Assembly (NCBI RefSeq): GCF_003597395.2 | Contig: NC_133774.1 | Span: 42,616,695 to 42,680,694, forward strand | From: Chelonoidis abingdonii | Taxonomy: Eukaryota > Chordata > Testudines > Testudinidae | Direction: 5' to 3' | Length of the DNA: 64,000 bases | Shown: positions 23,430 to 35,875 of the stretch, in pieces | How the letters are laid out: each line of letters opens with the position of its first letter | Numbering within the stretch: the first letter of the stretch is position 1 | The notes under the pieces: model-generated | What the model was told of the DNA's origin: nothing | The model's database searches: none | Seen by the model: the letters and a program-made list of their open reading frames with translations, nothing else | Program-made: the position numbers and the translations under genes

Positions 23430-25040
23430 GAGACTATTCACAGAAGTGTGAACTAATAGTGGTTGCAGAACTGGATCCATAGATAGGAAACAGAACACAA
23501 TATTTATATATCAGATTTAACTGTACTCTATTGTTATACTCATTCTTATACATTGAATGCAAATGAAATTGTCACCTTTTGTATGGAACTTTCAAATTTT
23601 AAAGTCTTTTGTACTGATTTTAAAATAGCAGTTTTGCATAGAAAATCTCTCTTCTGAGCAGGCAGAGGTAGAAATTAATGGAGTGGAGGTTTTTTCATTT
23701 AAAATGTTACAATCAATAGGCTCACTTAAGTATATATAAAGTTAAATCGCATCCAGTTCAGCATGTTGCAAGGTGGAAAAGTATCTGACATGTCAGTGAA
23801 GATTATTGTTTTACAACTGGTATACTTGTCGTACGTATGCGTGGTTCATTTTGTCTTTTTTCAGTAGAGTAGAGCAATTGAATTTTATTCCCTTAAAAGT
23901 TTTATTTTGGCTAGCCTAAAATTTCATGTTTTCTGACATCTTCCATACTAATTCCCACTTCAGTGACACCTACTAATAAGGCCAGAGTTGATCAACTCCA
24001 GGCTTTCCTGCCACTGACTATGCCAACAAGATATCTATGACTCCAGAACATGTTAACATTTTCAGACCACTGGGTAGTTCATTAAATGGAAAACTACCGA
24101 TGTGGTCAAGATTTCAAATCAACAATAGAAAGAAATTGACTTGAAGAGCAGAATTAGAGTTTAATCTAAGAAAAGGCTTGGCAGAATTCAATTTTTATGT
24201 TTTATAATGTTCATAGATAATATCCATTTTATGTACGCATTTTTTCAATTTTATCCATTTAAGTTTTCATGGTTGTGAGAAATTAAGGGCGTCAGACAAT
24301 ATTTATTTAATGACCGTAGAATTTGAAATGCAAAAAGTTAAAGCTTTATAAACATTAAAACACAAACTGTCAAAATCACATCATAATACACAGTAAATAT
24401 TCTTAAATCACACCCTAAGTTCTCAAGCAGCATTTTTCTGACTTTGTCTATTGTAAATTTTGGTTATCAATGGAAACATTTTGTCATGGGTTTGTCTGTA
24501 TGGTGAAATCTGTGTTTACCAACATTTACCAATAAAAATCTGAGCCTTCCAAACCTATTTATGAATGGGAAAGCATGTTCAGTTTAAAGTGGAACAGGAG
24601 GACTGATGCATTCCCTGTTTAATCTTAAAGGTTCCCTGGACTTACTGTAGGAGGTTTCAATGCAAAAATAGAAATAGGCCTACAGTCATGCTGACCATAG
24701 GTATTAAAAGAAAAGTCCATAGTGACTAATAGGAAAACCTGAAAAACACTCCCAGTTTCTGGAAAGATTATATTTAACTCATCTGGGAAGGTGCATCAAA
24801 CAGAAACAAGACAAAAGAACTCGATACTAGAAATAAAAGCCCATCAGACAACACTGATATGAGAACATTTAAACTTGAAAGTAAAAGTGGTTACCCTGTG
24901 ATATGTAGTAGTAAATTCATTTTTGCATTTGATGACCATCTCACAACAGTACATTTTGCCAGGGATATTGTAATTACAATGTCTAATGTCACTTCTTTCA
25001 CTCAGCAAGTCTGAACTATGATTTGTTTGGGTTCTTTTAG
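23430..25040 (+). other. CWC27: Last intron of CWC27, 3' part; no repeat recognised
   Basis: The intron ends in a T-rich tract and AG at 25039-25040, just before the exon. No additional CWC27 exon was recognised anywhere in 1-25040. Confidence 0.65.
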
Positions 25041-25209
25041 GTTGTCACATGTACTTCAGTTTGAGGACAGAAGCAGAAAAGTGAAAGATGCAAGCATGCA
25101 GGATGAAGACACTTTTGAAATCTATGATCCTCGGAATCCTGTAAATAAGAGGAGAAGAGAACAAAGCAAAAGGATAATGCGGGAGAAAAAAAGAAAGGAG
25201 ATGAAATGA
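25041..25209 (+). CDS. CWC27: CWC27 spliceosome-associated cyclophilin, terminal coding exon
   Basis: After a pyrimidine-rich tract ending TTCTTTTAG, an exon opens with one base completing a split codon. It then reads LSHVLQFEDRSRKVKDAS, MQDEDTFEIYDP and RNPVNKRRREQSKRIMREKK, ending KEMK and TGA at 25207-25209. This is the conserved basic C-terminal tail of CWC27 (SDCCAG10), recalled from the human protein. Differences are few: Leu for Met after the splice, an Asp-to-Arg-type change near the start and a slightly longer lysine-rich end. CWC27 is a nuclear cyclophilin-type protein of the activated spliceosome. Its N-terminal isomerase-like domain and central charged region are not in this window. 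The exon carries about 55 codons of a protein of roughly 470 residues. The choice of acceptor is set by frame and by the AG at 25040. It is the only host exon recognised. Confidence 0.93.
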
Positions 25210-25243
25210 ATGTAAAGCTGTCCAGAGCTGGCTTGTAAAGTGT

Positions 25244-25249
25244 AATAAA
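25244..25249 (+). promoter_or_regulatory. CWC27: CWC27 polyadenylation signal (AATAAA)
   Basis: AATAAA lies 35 bases after the stop codon, giving a very short 3' UTR. A second, weaker candidate lies near 25437 (TTTAATAAATAT), so a longer alternative 3' UTR is possible. Confidence 0.65.
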
Positions 25250-27535
25250 GTATTGGCCCTTTAGTAGCTGTGGTTCCTAAAAAATATCACTTTACAAGTG
25301 TGAAAAGGAATCTCTCAAGAACCTGTTGTCTGATTTTGAAATACAGCTATCTTATTTGTTTTATGAATTGTGCAGTAAAAATAAGCAAATGCTCTCAGTG
25401 CATAATCCAAGCTCTCTTTAAACACTTCAAAATTTTAATAAATATATAATAGTTTTGGTCATCGTTTTAATCAATGTATAGCAATTAAATACTGAGAATA
25501 GTGTAATTAGAAGGTATGTTTTCAAGACAGTGAAGAAAAGATATTTTCCAAAATGAAAATGTTAAAGAATGGGGAAAAAAATATTCCCACCAGCTGTACA
25601 GTCTTTTTTAAGATTTAATTTTTTAAAATTGTAAGATTAAGTCCATTTACAGATCATTGATTTTTTTTGTTTAGTTAAGCAATTGGGTTCTTCACTGTAT
25701 CACAAAGTTCAGAAGATAGATTTAAAAATTCCAGACTTCCAGCACAAAGTGTACAATGTTCCCAGCTCTCTTGAAACTCAATCAAAATTTAATTTGAGGG
25801 TGTGGTTAAATTTTCTTCATCTTGAGAAACATATCCAAAAAATTACTTGGAAAGACATGATAATCTACAAGTTTGGAAACGTTATTTCACAAGCTTGAGA
25901 ACATTTTAGAATCCAAATTTAAATAACAATATGGGGAAAAAATTAATAATTTAAATCACATTTTCATAAGAAGCTTAGACTCCAAGAATGAGAGTAGTTA
26001 TTACAAAGTATCCTTCCTCTAATTTCATCTTCTCTACTGATTTGTCAGTATTGCAAGTTTATTTATCTCAATATTGAGATACAGAAATTGCAAAACTAAT
26101 CTCAGACTCTTGTTTTTAAACACTTTACAGCTAGCATGTAGTGACCTTAAAGCCACCAGAGGAAGCTGCAGATTTAAATAACCGTACATAACGCAGCTTT
26201 CTCTAGCACATAATGGAAGTATGTATAAAAGAAAAATATATCTGAAATCCCAGGGAATATGGCATTTTTGGTTGTATAAATTTCTAAGCTACACATACAT
26301 ATAGTAAAGCAGTTAGTTGGTAACAACTAAATAAGGGGACAACAAGGTCATTAAAAAGTGAGAGTAGTTGAGTGTTTTGCTGCTGTTGTTTTTAGAACAA
26401 GTTCAGTAGGGTATGGTGTCCTTATCAAACCGCCACTACCAAGTTCCTTGATAGGGTCTGACGTGTGAGGTACATAAACCTGGCTTGGTGTGTTAATGTG
26501 GTCCAAATGGCAGAGGTTAGATTAATGCAGAATATTGCTTAAATGTGCTATGTAATCTCTGAGATAAGAAGAAAAAAACTTGTAGGTGTGAAACAAGTTC
26601 CTGGAGAAGGCTGTCAATGTCATCCTCTTGTTCTGAGTCAATTATATTCTAGCAGGGTATAGCAGAGTTAAGAGAGGTTACATTCTTAATGCTGTCATTC
26701 ACCAAAAAAAAAAAAAAAAAGTGAGTCAAAGTTCTTTGTGATCTGCTTTAGAATCTGTAAATAATTTTCTGGTGGGCTGTCATTACTACTTTCCAGAAGG
26801 CAGAGAACAATTTTTCCATCCACAGTCACATACTGAGTCACATCTCTTTATTTATTGCTTTCCTAGGAGAGCCAATAGAAAGTTTTAGAACAATCATTGG
26901 TAAAAATGATTATCAAATCCTCTCATTCCACAGGGGGAAGTGACTAAGCTGACATCCTCTTGCTAATGCAGTGGGTACTGAAAATAAATATAAATCAAAA
27001 ATTTACATTATTGAAATAAATAACTGTATGATTAATACTTATTCAAATTGTTTATACACATTTGATTAAGCTGGAAGAATTGATATTACAGTGCTTTAAA
27101 TGAAATCAGTTTCAGTGGCCTTTTTAGTGTCATAACTTGTGAACAGTCAAATCTCTGGAATTAAGGAGCAAGTTATATCTTAAAATGGAAAAAGAATGGC
27201 CATGTACACAGGCATCTGTTTACAATGAATAGAGTTCCTCCCGATTATAGCTTTAAATAAAAGTATTAAATAGCAAAAAAGAGGTCACCGTCGGCCAACT
27301 ATATGTACTTACAAAGGGTGAAATTCACTCCTCAGCATAATGAGTCTTGTATGGAAGACTACATGAGAGGAAGAGTACATGCTAACATTATCCCACAGTG
27401 ATAAAGCGGCAATACTACAATGGCTATTCCTTCCCATAGACCTGTAAATCCTGAGCCTCTTCTTTTGTCCATCCCACCCCTAATAACGTCATCTGGGGTA
27501 TCTGTTTTACTCAGAGATGGCAGCAGGATCTTTTA
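25250..27535. other. AT-rich downstream/intergenic sequence
   Basis: It contains a run of about 18 A at 26703-26720. A 71-codon open frame at 25683-25898 has no recognisable motif and is probably chance. No gene recognised. Confidence 0.5.
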
Positions 27536-28528
27536 GGCCTTGTCTAGACTAAGTTAAAAGGTATGATGATAGAATGTGTTAACTAATACATACTAATAAC
27601 TAGTTTTAAAAATCTAATGCAGTTAAGGCATTCTGCTATTAATATGTGCTAAACTGATCAAGTTAAAGCCTACTGGGGAGCCTAGATTTTAAACTTGAGC
27701 AGTTATATCATGCTGAAGTATACAGTGCCTTGTCTACACTAGACTTAAAACATGTTAGAACATGTAATGACATTATCAGTTCACCTTGTTCTAAGGTGAT
27801 TTTTTTTTGCTTTATTCACTTTGAATTAAATTCCACTGGTAATATTGGATTGTCTTTCAGACAGTTTACATATATTGAGTTAATCTTTTTGAACTTTGTC
27901 AACAATTCTAAAGAATTAATAAGACTTTGAATTAGCCCATAATCAATATTGAGTCAAAACAAGGAAGGGATGTATACAGTAACTGGTCTCCTACATCTCT
28001 TGGACAGTATTCCTTTACTATTTTTTTAAATATTGGCAAAGATCATGCCATTAATATATATTATAGTCTATAACAACCTCACCAAAAATTATGTTCATGA
28101 TACAGGCCAAATAAATATTTTCTTTGTGGTAGATTCTTCCACAGTGCAGGAGCCACAACAAAAATCATTTAGCGTTTTATCATCTTCAGAAACTTAGCAG
28201 ATAGTTACAGTAATCTGCATATAAAAATGGAGGAAGTAACTTAACTGCCTAAGGATGTACCCATCATTTGTATTGTGAACAGAATGGATATAGGCTCTAA
28301 TTTTGCAGTTGAATCTGCTCCTGTGAAGAACCCCATTGTATTCTACCCATGTGGACCTAGTGGGAGCATCAGGGACATAGTTTGAAGCTTGTAAAGTAAC
28401 TATGGTGATAGTAAAAGAACTATACAATATAGTGAACACTATTTTTATGAAAAGTAACATTTAATATAGCTTTATAAATCAATAACAATATGCTATTTAC
28501 AGTGAAAACTGTCACTGCAGTAACTTCT
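27536..28528. other. Intergenic; possible fragments of a GCCTTGTCTAGACTA-type repeat
   Basis: Similar phrases GCCTTGTCTAGACTA (27538) and GCCTTGTCTACACTAGAC (27728) sit about 190 bases apart in the same direction, resembling ends of turtle DNA elements. They do not form an inverted pair, so no element is called. Confidence 0.3.
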
Positions 28529-28555
28529 TTTTTTTTTTTTTTTAATATTGTAGTC

Positions 28556-28735
28556 CAGGGGTGGGCAACCTTCGGTATGCAGCCCATCAGGGTAATCCGC
28601 TGGTAAGCCGAGAGACATTTTGTTTACATTGACTGTCCACAGGTACGGCCCCCTGCAGCTCACAGTGGTGACAGTTCGTCACTTCCGGCCAATGGGATCT
28701 GCAGGAAGCAGCACGGTCTGCAAGGACATAGAAAC
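28556..28735. mobile_element. hAT-like foldback element, truncated
   Basis: It starts CAGGGGTGGGCAACCTTCGG behind a poly-T run (about 28529-28543) and contains CATTTTGTTTACATTGAC. It resembles one arm of a palindromic turtle hAT-like element. The second arm is missing and no target duplication is seen. Confidence 0.6.
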
Positions 28736-28759
28736 ACAGAAGTCATAGAAACAGTCTGA

Positions 28760-30255
28760 CCAGTTTGGTCCTGTCAATATAATAAAGCAAAGTCCTGGGC
28801 ACATCAAGTGCGTGCAGTTTCTTTTCTGTATGTGACAAATGGTTTCAGAAAGACAACAGGTAGGTTGATAGATTAGATTAAATTCATCTGGGGGATGAAT
28901 TTCAGGTAAGGTCTTAAGACCACCTTATCTCTATGAAATTATGTATAGGGAGTTCATCCGTAAGTGGCTGAAGCTCGCTCACTCTTCTGGCCAAAGCAGT
29001 AGCCACAAGGAAGACAGTGTTAAGAATGACGTGTTGCAAGGAGCATTTTGAGGAGTGTGCTGAGGTCCCAGGTTCTCTGACCAGTAAGTATGTAATAGTC
29101 CTTTGAGGAACTTTGATACAGTGGAGAGAGAAACAACCAGGCATAACTGCCAGTGGATGATAAGCTGGAATTTCTGCAATGTGGACCTAAAGGAGTGAAA
29201 GGCCAGACTCTTTCAGGAGCAATAGATAGGCAAAGATCTTCAATATAGAGGACTGGATAGAGTCTGAGCCATGTTGGGCTGCTTATATCAAAGGTATCTT
29301 CCATTTAGATGAATGTATCTTTTTGGTCAATGTTTCCTGCTCTCTTTCAGGATTTTCTGAACCTGAAAGGCGCAGTTCTCATCTCTGGTACTTAACCAAC
29401 CACTAACCATGCTGTCAGCTGCAGTGACTTTGGGTCTAGAGAGAGTATCTGGCCATGGTGTTAAGATAGCAGGTCCAGGCAGGGTGGGAACTGGATCAGT
29501 AGCTGAATGAATACCTGTAGCATGTCAGTCAGCCAAAACTACTTCAGCCAGTATGGTTATGAGAATCATCGTGGCTTTGTCTCTTCTGATTTTGGAAATC
29601 ACTGCTGGGATAAGGGGAAAAATCTGTGAAAAGTCATATAGGAGGTTCTGGGACCACTGCAGAAGGAAGCATCCATTAGCGAACTTGAGCTCACACCCCT
29701 TCTGACACTTGGCGGCAAACAAGTATATCACAGGGGTATCCCAATGAAGGAATATCATGTATAATGGACCTTGGGATGTTGAGGTGGAACTTCATGTCTT
29801 CGGGTGACTCGGTCCCTTGCATCTGTAAGTGGTCCAAGTAGGCTCCCCAATCTGTCTGACATACCTGTGATCAATGTCCTTGTCAGAAAGAGGGCAGAAA
29901 ATAGTACTCCTCCATGCACCTTTGTCTGTTCATTCCACCATCTCGGCATCATTTTAGTTCTGCAATGATGTGAGTTGGAATCATGACCTTCTTGATCATT
30001 TGATGTTTTGCCAGTGAATAGACAGATCTGAGCCAGAACTGGAATGGTTTCAGGTGAAGTCAGGTAAATGGTAACACATACATGCACACCAACATATGGC
30101 CTAGCAGTCCACGACACGTCCATAACGTCAGGTTTGAGTCTATCCTGAGCACTAGCAATTGTATCAACAGGGACCTCCCTTCAGGAGGATACATTCTCAT
30201 TGTCCTGGAGCTGATCAGGTCTCCTATGAATTCTATTGATCTGCAGTGGGATAAG
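28760..30255 (-). mobile_element. DIRS retrotransposon fragment (RT/RNase H to tyrosine recombinase)
   Basis: Reading the minus strand: a block with LLGHMLVC (about 30105-30080) from the polymerase/RNase H junction, then material around 29980-29770, then DTPVIYLFAAKCQKG (about 29745-29700) corresponding to the usual WGTPxIDLFASxxNRK of DIRS RNase H. At the end, NTVFLVATALARRVSELQPL (about 29030-28970) comes from the tyrosine recombinase. DIRS elements integrate through this recombinase instead of a DDE integrase. Stops and frameshifts break every domain. It has the same orientation as the copy at 34.3-37.4 kb. Confidence 0.75.
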
Positions 30256-30267
30256 ACCATTTTTACA

Positions 30268-30500
30268 CAAAAGCATAAGAACAGCTATACTGGGTCAGAC
30301 CAAAGGTCCATCTAGCTCAGTATCCTGTCTTCCAACAATGGCCAATGCCAAATGCCCCAAAGGGAATGAACAGAACAGTTAATCATCAAGTAGATCACCA
30401 GGAGGCCCAGCTGACAGAACAGGAAGAGGGCATAGTCAAGGTTTGCTGCCACCTCTTGCTGGGATCTGCTTATGATCAGCCAACTGCCTAGGTAATGAAC
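30268..30500 (-). mobile_element. CR1 LINE 3'-end fragment
   Basis: The text ACTGGGTCAGACCAAAGGTC then ATCTAGCTCAGTATCCTGTC is the reverse of a conserved CR1 3' UTR. It is only about 230 bp, without coding sequence. Confidence 0.75.
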
Positions 30501-30516
30501 ATCCTTTCTTACAGAG

Positions 30517-30795
30517 CCTGATCTACACTGAAGTTAGGTCAACCCGATTGCATCAGCAGTAGTGTGGAAAATCCAAACCCCTGAATGACGTAGTTAAGCT
30601 GACCTAGCCACCCATGTAGGCGCTAATATGTCAGTGGAGGAATTCTTCAGGGGCCTAGCTACTGCTTCTTGGGGAGGTGGATTACTACACTGATGGGCAA
30701 GCTCTTCCCATCACTGTAGTGAGTATCTACACTGAAGTGCTACAGCAAAGCAGCTGCAGCTGTGCTGCTGTAGCATTTCAAGCGTAGGCAAGCCG
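30517..30795. repeat. TIR-type DNA element, decayed
   Basis: It begins GCCTGATCTACACTGAAGTT and contains GGGGAGGTGGATTACTACAC and GAGTATCTACACTGAAGTGC, and it ends near CAAGCGTAGGCAAGCC. It resembles a turtle family ending in GTGTAGAC. Superfamily unassigned. Confidence 0.55.
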
Positions 30796-31465
30796 GCAGA
30801 TATGCTGCTACTACTGCTAGGCATTTTGTGAAGACTCTTGTAAGAAAGATAGGGCATAAAACCTTAATTAAGCAAACTACTTAACTGATTATCCATACCA
30901 CCTTTTTTCAGGTTCTTTGGATTTTGATTGCTTAATTAAAGACAAGAATTTGAAGGTTGACTTTAATTTTATAGTGTTATATTAACTATCCTTAACAACA
31001 GCAACTAATAGTGTATAAGATATAACAAGGCCAAAATAGTACTGGACTATGATTTTGCTAACAAACTAGAAAGTTAGTTGATGCAATAACCATCTAGATC
31101 TTAAGACTCAGACACCACACTCACAATAGAAAATAACACTTAACCTCTATCCTGAGAAGGTGACTTTATTAAGAATTTTGACTAAGAGTCCCTCAGAATA
31201 AGGCCTCACGTGCACCAACTGCTTATCAACTGTACTGTTGCTTACAATAGAGGAAAAACAATCCAAAGCATAAGACAGTTTGGTCTATTACTTACATACC
31301 AATTCACCAACCTCTTCTTCCCAATGGATCTGTAGTAGTCTACTATTTAACCTACTTCCCAAAAATTGTATTAGCCCCAAGATCTGATTAACACTGCTAA
31401 CAGAAACACCTACATTTATAACAAACTGCATAGGCTGTGTGCAGGTCAAGAGGCTTACACGGTTG
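30796..31465. other. Nothing recognised
   Basis: AT-rich intergenic sequence. Confidence 0.5.
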
Positions 31466-31473
31466 GTCTAGTT

Positions 31474-31780
31474 CAGGGGTCGGCAACCTTTCAGAATTAG
31501 TGTGCTGAGTCTTCATTTATTCACTCTAATTTAAGGTTCTGCGTGCCAGTCATACATTTTAACATTTTTAGAAGGTCTCTTTCTATACGTCTATAATATA
31601 TAACCAAACTATTGTTGTATGTAAAGTAAATAAGGTTTTTAAAATGGTTAAGAAGCTTCATTTAAAATTAAATTTTAGAGCCCCCGCTGACTGGTGGCCA
31701 GAACCCGGGCAGTGTGAGTGCCACTGAAAATCAGTTCGTGTGCCACCTTCGGCACGTGTGCCATAGGTTGCCTACCCCCG
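31474..31780. mobile_element. hAT-like non-autonomous transposon, perfect 8-bp TSD
   Basis: GTCTAGTT flanks both sides (31466-31473 and 31781-31788). The termini are CAGGGGTCGGCAACC and the complement of CGGGGGTAGGCAACC. The AT-rich centre has no coding potential. Confidence 0.92.
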
Positions 31781-31788
31781 GTCTAGTT

Positions 31789-32335
31789 TATGTATGGATA
31801 CACCTAGAACTTGAAAGCCAATATGAAACCATTAACTATGCTACAGTGTTTAACAATTTTAGTTAACAACAGTAACTTGTTTAGATTTGAGGTTACTTTA
31901 CAACTATTTTGATTTGGAACACTGTAACTGTGACAATCTTTAAAGTACATACACAAGCATGCATACTTCCTTATTAACTAACTACTCAGTAGTCAATTGA
32001 CTAATTTGAGTCAGCATGCAAGAAAAAGTGTTACTTATCTCTAGATCTTTGCTCAGCCACCAGCTTTCTGCTCAGTTACAGTTCATAGCAGGAGTTGACA
32101 CTGCAAACCCAGATGGAGCAAAGGCCAGACACGACTATTATCTTTTTATGATGTGCTAGTAGGCAACCTAAATTGCTGGAAAAGAGAAAGAGATAATGAA
32201 AGGTGCCTGTCAGAGATAGATATGTGATATCACCAGGTGGGTTCCCTGGTGGCTGGTCCAGGACCTCAGTCTTCTCCCTCTGCATGTGTTGGCTTTTGGG
32301 AAGTGATGTGCTTGAAGAGACAGGCTTTTTTATCC
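31789..32335. other. Nothing recognised
   Basis: No supported feature. Confidence 0.5.
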
Positions 32336-32343
32336 CATTTCTT

Positions 32344-33194
32344 ACTTTTGGGAGAATTCTGCACCAAACAAAAATTCTACGCACAAAATTTTAAAATTCT
32401 GCATATTTTATTTATCAAAATAACACATATAATCATACCAGTTTCAATTATTTTGGTAATTTATTTCAAAATACCTGTCAGCAAGTATGTAACAATACAG
32501 ACAACAAAAAAGATTCAGGAAATGTTTTTTTGACAAATAGATTCCTTGCAAGGCATATTAATACAGAACTCTGAGTAAATGATTTAAACTACAATATAGA
32601 AACATATTTCCCGCACCGTTCAGAAGCAGTGCAAAGGTTTAGGGGAGTCGGGTAACAGAGGAGCTGAGAGAGAGGTAAGTAATTGCGATGAAGGTGCCTG
32701 GGTGTGAATTTGGAGTGTTGTTGGGTGTGGGTGGGAAAAATATGGAATAGAGGGTTTTTTGGGTGGGAGGCAGGAAGAGATTGTTAGGGAGCCTTCACCA
32801 CTGCACCTAGCTGACCTCTATCCCCATGACTGCACCCCCACTCAGCCAACCCTCCTCCCTATTCCCATGTGGGTCCCTGCACCCCCACTCCCATTCAGCC
32901 CCTTCCCATCTGCCCCCCCACTAGCCCTTCCAAACCCCAGTCTGTGACCCCACCCAGCAGTCCCATGTGCCCCATGCTGCCTGTCCCTTCATATCCCATG
33001 CCTCCTGACCTACCTCTTTTCCCTGTTCGCAGCTGGGACTGGCCCAGAAGCTCTGTTCCCGCACCACAGCAGCCCCTGGTGGGAAAAAGGCATAACTACA
33101 GCACCTTTCCAGCAGAATGTATTACCTGCGGAGAAAAAAAATTATGTATGGCACATGAATTCTGCACATAGGTGCACAGAATTCCCCAACCAGT
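32344..33194. mobile_element. Non-autonomous DNA transposon with GAATTCTGCAC ends, copy 1
   Basis: The left end ACTTTTGGGAGAATTCTGCA and the right end, complement of ACTGGTTGGGGAATTCTGTG, pair as inverted repeats. The flanks CATTTCTT and AATTTCTG share ATTTCT, suggesting a worn 8-bp duplication. The interior starts AT-rich and then becomes C-rich (about 32790-32960). The proline-rich open frames there are incidental. A related, longer copy lies at 51458-52614. Confidence 0.7.
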
Positions 33195-33202
33195 AATTTC
33201 TG

Positions 33203-34290
33203 GTTCCTCTTCTTGGAAATGCTGGTGTGGACTGTCAGAAATATGAATCACCGTCTGATTACAGATTTGAAATGTCCAACCAAATTGAGAGCTGTCCCCT
33301 CTCACCATCCAATCAGAGAACATGCCATCACCTCTGAGTTCAAATATTCCAGTCTCTTTGTGCAACAGATCTTTTCAGACCATTTTGTGTAAGATAACTT
33401 GTGTCATAGCTGTTGGTACTACCATGTTGGGACATACACTAAGCTCAAGCTTGTTGGCTCTGCTCAGCAACTTTCTTCCACAAGTCACTTTCCCTGGTGA
33501 CTCCTTGCAGTGCATCTCATTGCCAGCTTTGAAACTTCAGCAAGCATGCTGTGCAATTTATACATCAATACTTAGCTAGCTGCTGAGATGTCCAGTTTAA
33601 AGTTCACAGAGTTTATGCAAAGTTCCTCCATACTCTGTTATGATCTTTGAACTTGTTTTAACAGTCCATTAAACAACATAAAGTCACTTCAAGAATGGTT
33701 GTTCTCCAGCAGGTCAGAACAGCTGTATAAACATTTCATTCTGTTCTTATTTTAATAACAATGGTGGGACCTTAGTTACACATGGCTGAGCTGTGTCTGT
33801 GCATTATTTCACATTATTATTCAACTCTGCTGTTAAATGGCCTTATAACACACCATTGGTTTCAGTCCCTTTTATTTACTGCTACTTTCAGCACAGGTGT
33901 ATTTCTCTAATTTAACATAATCATGCTTGATTGCAAATATTAGCTTTCATTTTTTCATTTTGTTGCTAAACTAAACTAAATTAATAGGAATGCAACCCTC
34001 TTTTTTCCCCAACAGGATTGTCCATGAGGTAAACCTTGTCATTAAAGTTTACACTATTTTGCACAAAATTATATCACTTACAGTTGACTTCTTCCCTTTC
34101 ACACATAAAACTTCATTTAATCACAATAATTTATTCAGTCTGGTTCCCTATTTTTTTCTTACTACTGTATCTGGAAACATAGTATCTTAATATTTGAGAT
34201 CTATATTTCAATTCATTCATTCACAGATGGGAAAGGGGGAAGTGTCTCTTCAGCTGCACCAATGGTAGACTCTTCTAAAAGGTTCCAGTA
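33203..34290. other. Nothing recognised
   Basis: No supported feature. Confidence 0.5.
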
Positions 34291-34721
34291 AAAAATGGTT
34301 ACCTACCTTTTCGTAACTGTTGTTCTTCGAGATGTGTTGCTCATGTCCATTCCATTCTAGGCATGTGCGCGCCCACGTGCACAGTTGGAGATTTTTGCCT
34401 TAGCGGTATCCATAGGGTCGGCTGTGGTGTCCCCTTGAGGGCCGAGCTCATGTGCTGGCATATCAGGCACTGCCACCCCTACGCCCTCTCAGTTCCTTCT
34501 TCCCAGCAACTTCAACATAGAAGTAGGAGGGTGGGGAACGGAATGGAATGAGAAACACATCTAGAAGAACAAGAGTTATGAGAAGGTAAGTAACCATTTT
34601 TTTTCCCTTCTTTGAGTGCTTGCTCATCGATTCCATTCTTGGTGACTCACAAACAATCAGCGTTTATGGGCTCAGAGTTCACAGTCTTGCGGCTTGCAGC
34701 ACTGCTTTACTGAAGCCAGCA

Positions 34722-35342
34722 TCATCCCGGGCTATTGAGTGTATAATGGGATGTGAATGTGTGGGTGGACGACCAGGTAGTTGCTCTACAGATGTCCTGG
34801 ATAGGCGCTTGGGCTAGGAAAGCTGCCAAAAAGGCTTGTGTCATGGTTGAGTGGGTGGTTCGATCGCCAAAAGGGTCACCATTGCCTGGTTGTAGCAGCA
34901 GCAAATTCAAGCAGTGATCCAGGAAGAAATTCTTTGAGCAGACACTGGACAACCTTTCATCCTGTGGCCACCGCGATGAACAATTGTGTCGATTTGTGGA
35001 ATGGTTTGGTCCTTTCAATGTAGAAAGCTAGCACCTTCCTGATGTCTAGGGAATGTAACCTACGTTCATCCTCTGACTTATGTAGCTTTGGAAAAAAAGA
35101 CAGGTAAGTAAATATCCTGCCTGTATGAAACTGTGAGACCGCCATGGGCAGGAAAGCCAGGTGTGACCACAGCTGGATCTTGTCTTTGTAAAAGACTGTA
35201 TAGGGCAGTTCAGAGGTAGTACTCTAATCTCAGAGACCCAGCGGGAAGATGTTATTGCAACCAAGAATGCAACCTTCCAGGAAAGGAGGAGAGAGCAAGA
35301 AGCCAGAGGCTCGAAGGGTGGACCCGTGAGCCGTGACAGCAT
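34722..35342 (-). pseudogene. DIRS tyrosine recombinase pseudogene
   Basis: From the N-terminal side: LTGPPFEPLASCSLL and SWKVAFLVAITSSRWVSEIR (about 35330-35225), then FYIERTKPFHKSTQLFIAVA (about 35035-34965) and finally THSTMTQAF and ATTWSSTHTF (about 34855-34745). These are the blocks of the recombinase that DIRS elements use for integration. The H-x-x-R catalytic box reads HSTM, so the second active-site arginine seems replaced. At least one frameshift separates the parts. This copy cannot be active. Confidence 0.7.
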
Positions 35343-35531
35343 AAGATTCAGGTCTCACGGAGGGACAGGGTCCCTGATATGTGGGTAGAGGCCCTTGAGG
35401 AACCTTCAGTCATGTCCTGGGGAAAAAATGACCTACTCTCAGCAGTGGATGGAAGGTCAAGATAGCAGCCAAGTGGACCCTGACAGATGAAAGAGAGAGA
35501 CCTTGGAGCTTGAGCTGAAGAAAGTAGTTCA

Positions 35532-35875
35532 GGATAGCTCAGTGGTTTGAGCTTTGGCCTGCCAAACCCAGGGTTGTGAGTTCAATCCTTGAGGGGGCTG
35601 CATAGGGATCTGAGACAAAATCAGTACTTGGTCCTGCCAGTAGTGTAGCTAGCAGGGTGCAGGAGAAGCAGCTGCTTCCCCTCAGCATGTTTTCAAAAAG
35701 CAGCACCTGCTGGGCCAGCACTGGTGGCAGGCATGGCTAGAGGAGCCAAGGGGGACACCTTTTTTTATGTTTGCTCCCCCTACATGTAGAACCTGGCTAC
35801 ACCACTGGGTCCTGCTAGTGAAGGCAGGGGGCTGGACTCGATGACCTTTCAGAGTCCCTTCCAGTTCTATGAAAC
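35532..35875 (+). mobile_element. Cry-type tRNA-derived SINE, split by a hAT-like insertion
   Basis: The tRNA-like head reads GATAGCTCAGTGGTTTGAG (A box, from 35533) and GGTTGTGAGTTCAATCC (B box, 35571-35587), internal RNA polymerase III promoter elements. The body continues to TCAGTACTTGGTCCTGC at 35637, resumes at 35816 and runs through GGACTCGATGACC to a TTCCAGTTCTATG tail. The tail resembles a LINE 3' end, as usual for SINEs mobilised by a partner LINE. It is inserted in the DIRS copy. Confidence 0.88.
35638..35807. mobile_element. hAT-like MITE, 170 bp, perfect 8-bp TSD, inside the SINE
   Basis: GGTCCTGC flanks it exactly (35630-35637 and 35808-35815). The ends are CAGTAGTGTAGCTAG and the complement of CAGTGGTGTAGCCAG (13 of 15 matching). 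Its removal leaves a continuous SINE. Confidence 0.93.

Noticed and set aside
25683..25898. 71-codon open frame just after CWC27
   Set aside because: No motif, no splice context, and it lies downstream of the polyadenylation signal.
35532..35590. tRNA gene-like A and B boxes
   Set aside because: They form the head of a Cry-type SINE with a LINE-like tail, not a mature tRNA; the same applies at 49553-49746 and to the arms at 16790-16925.
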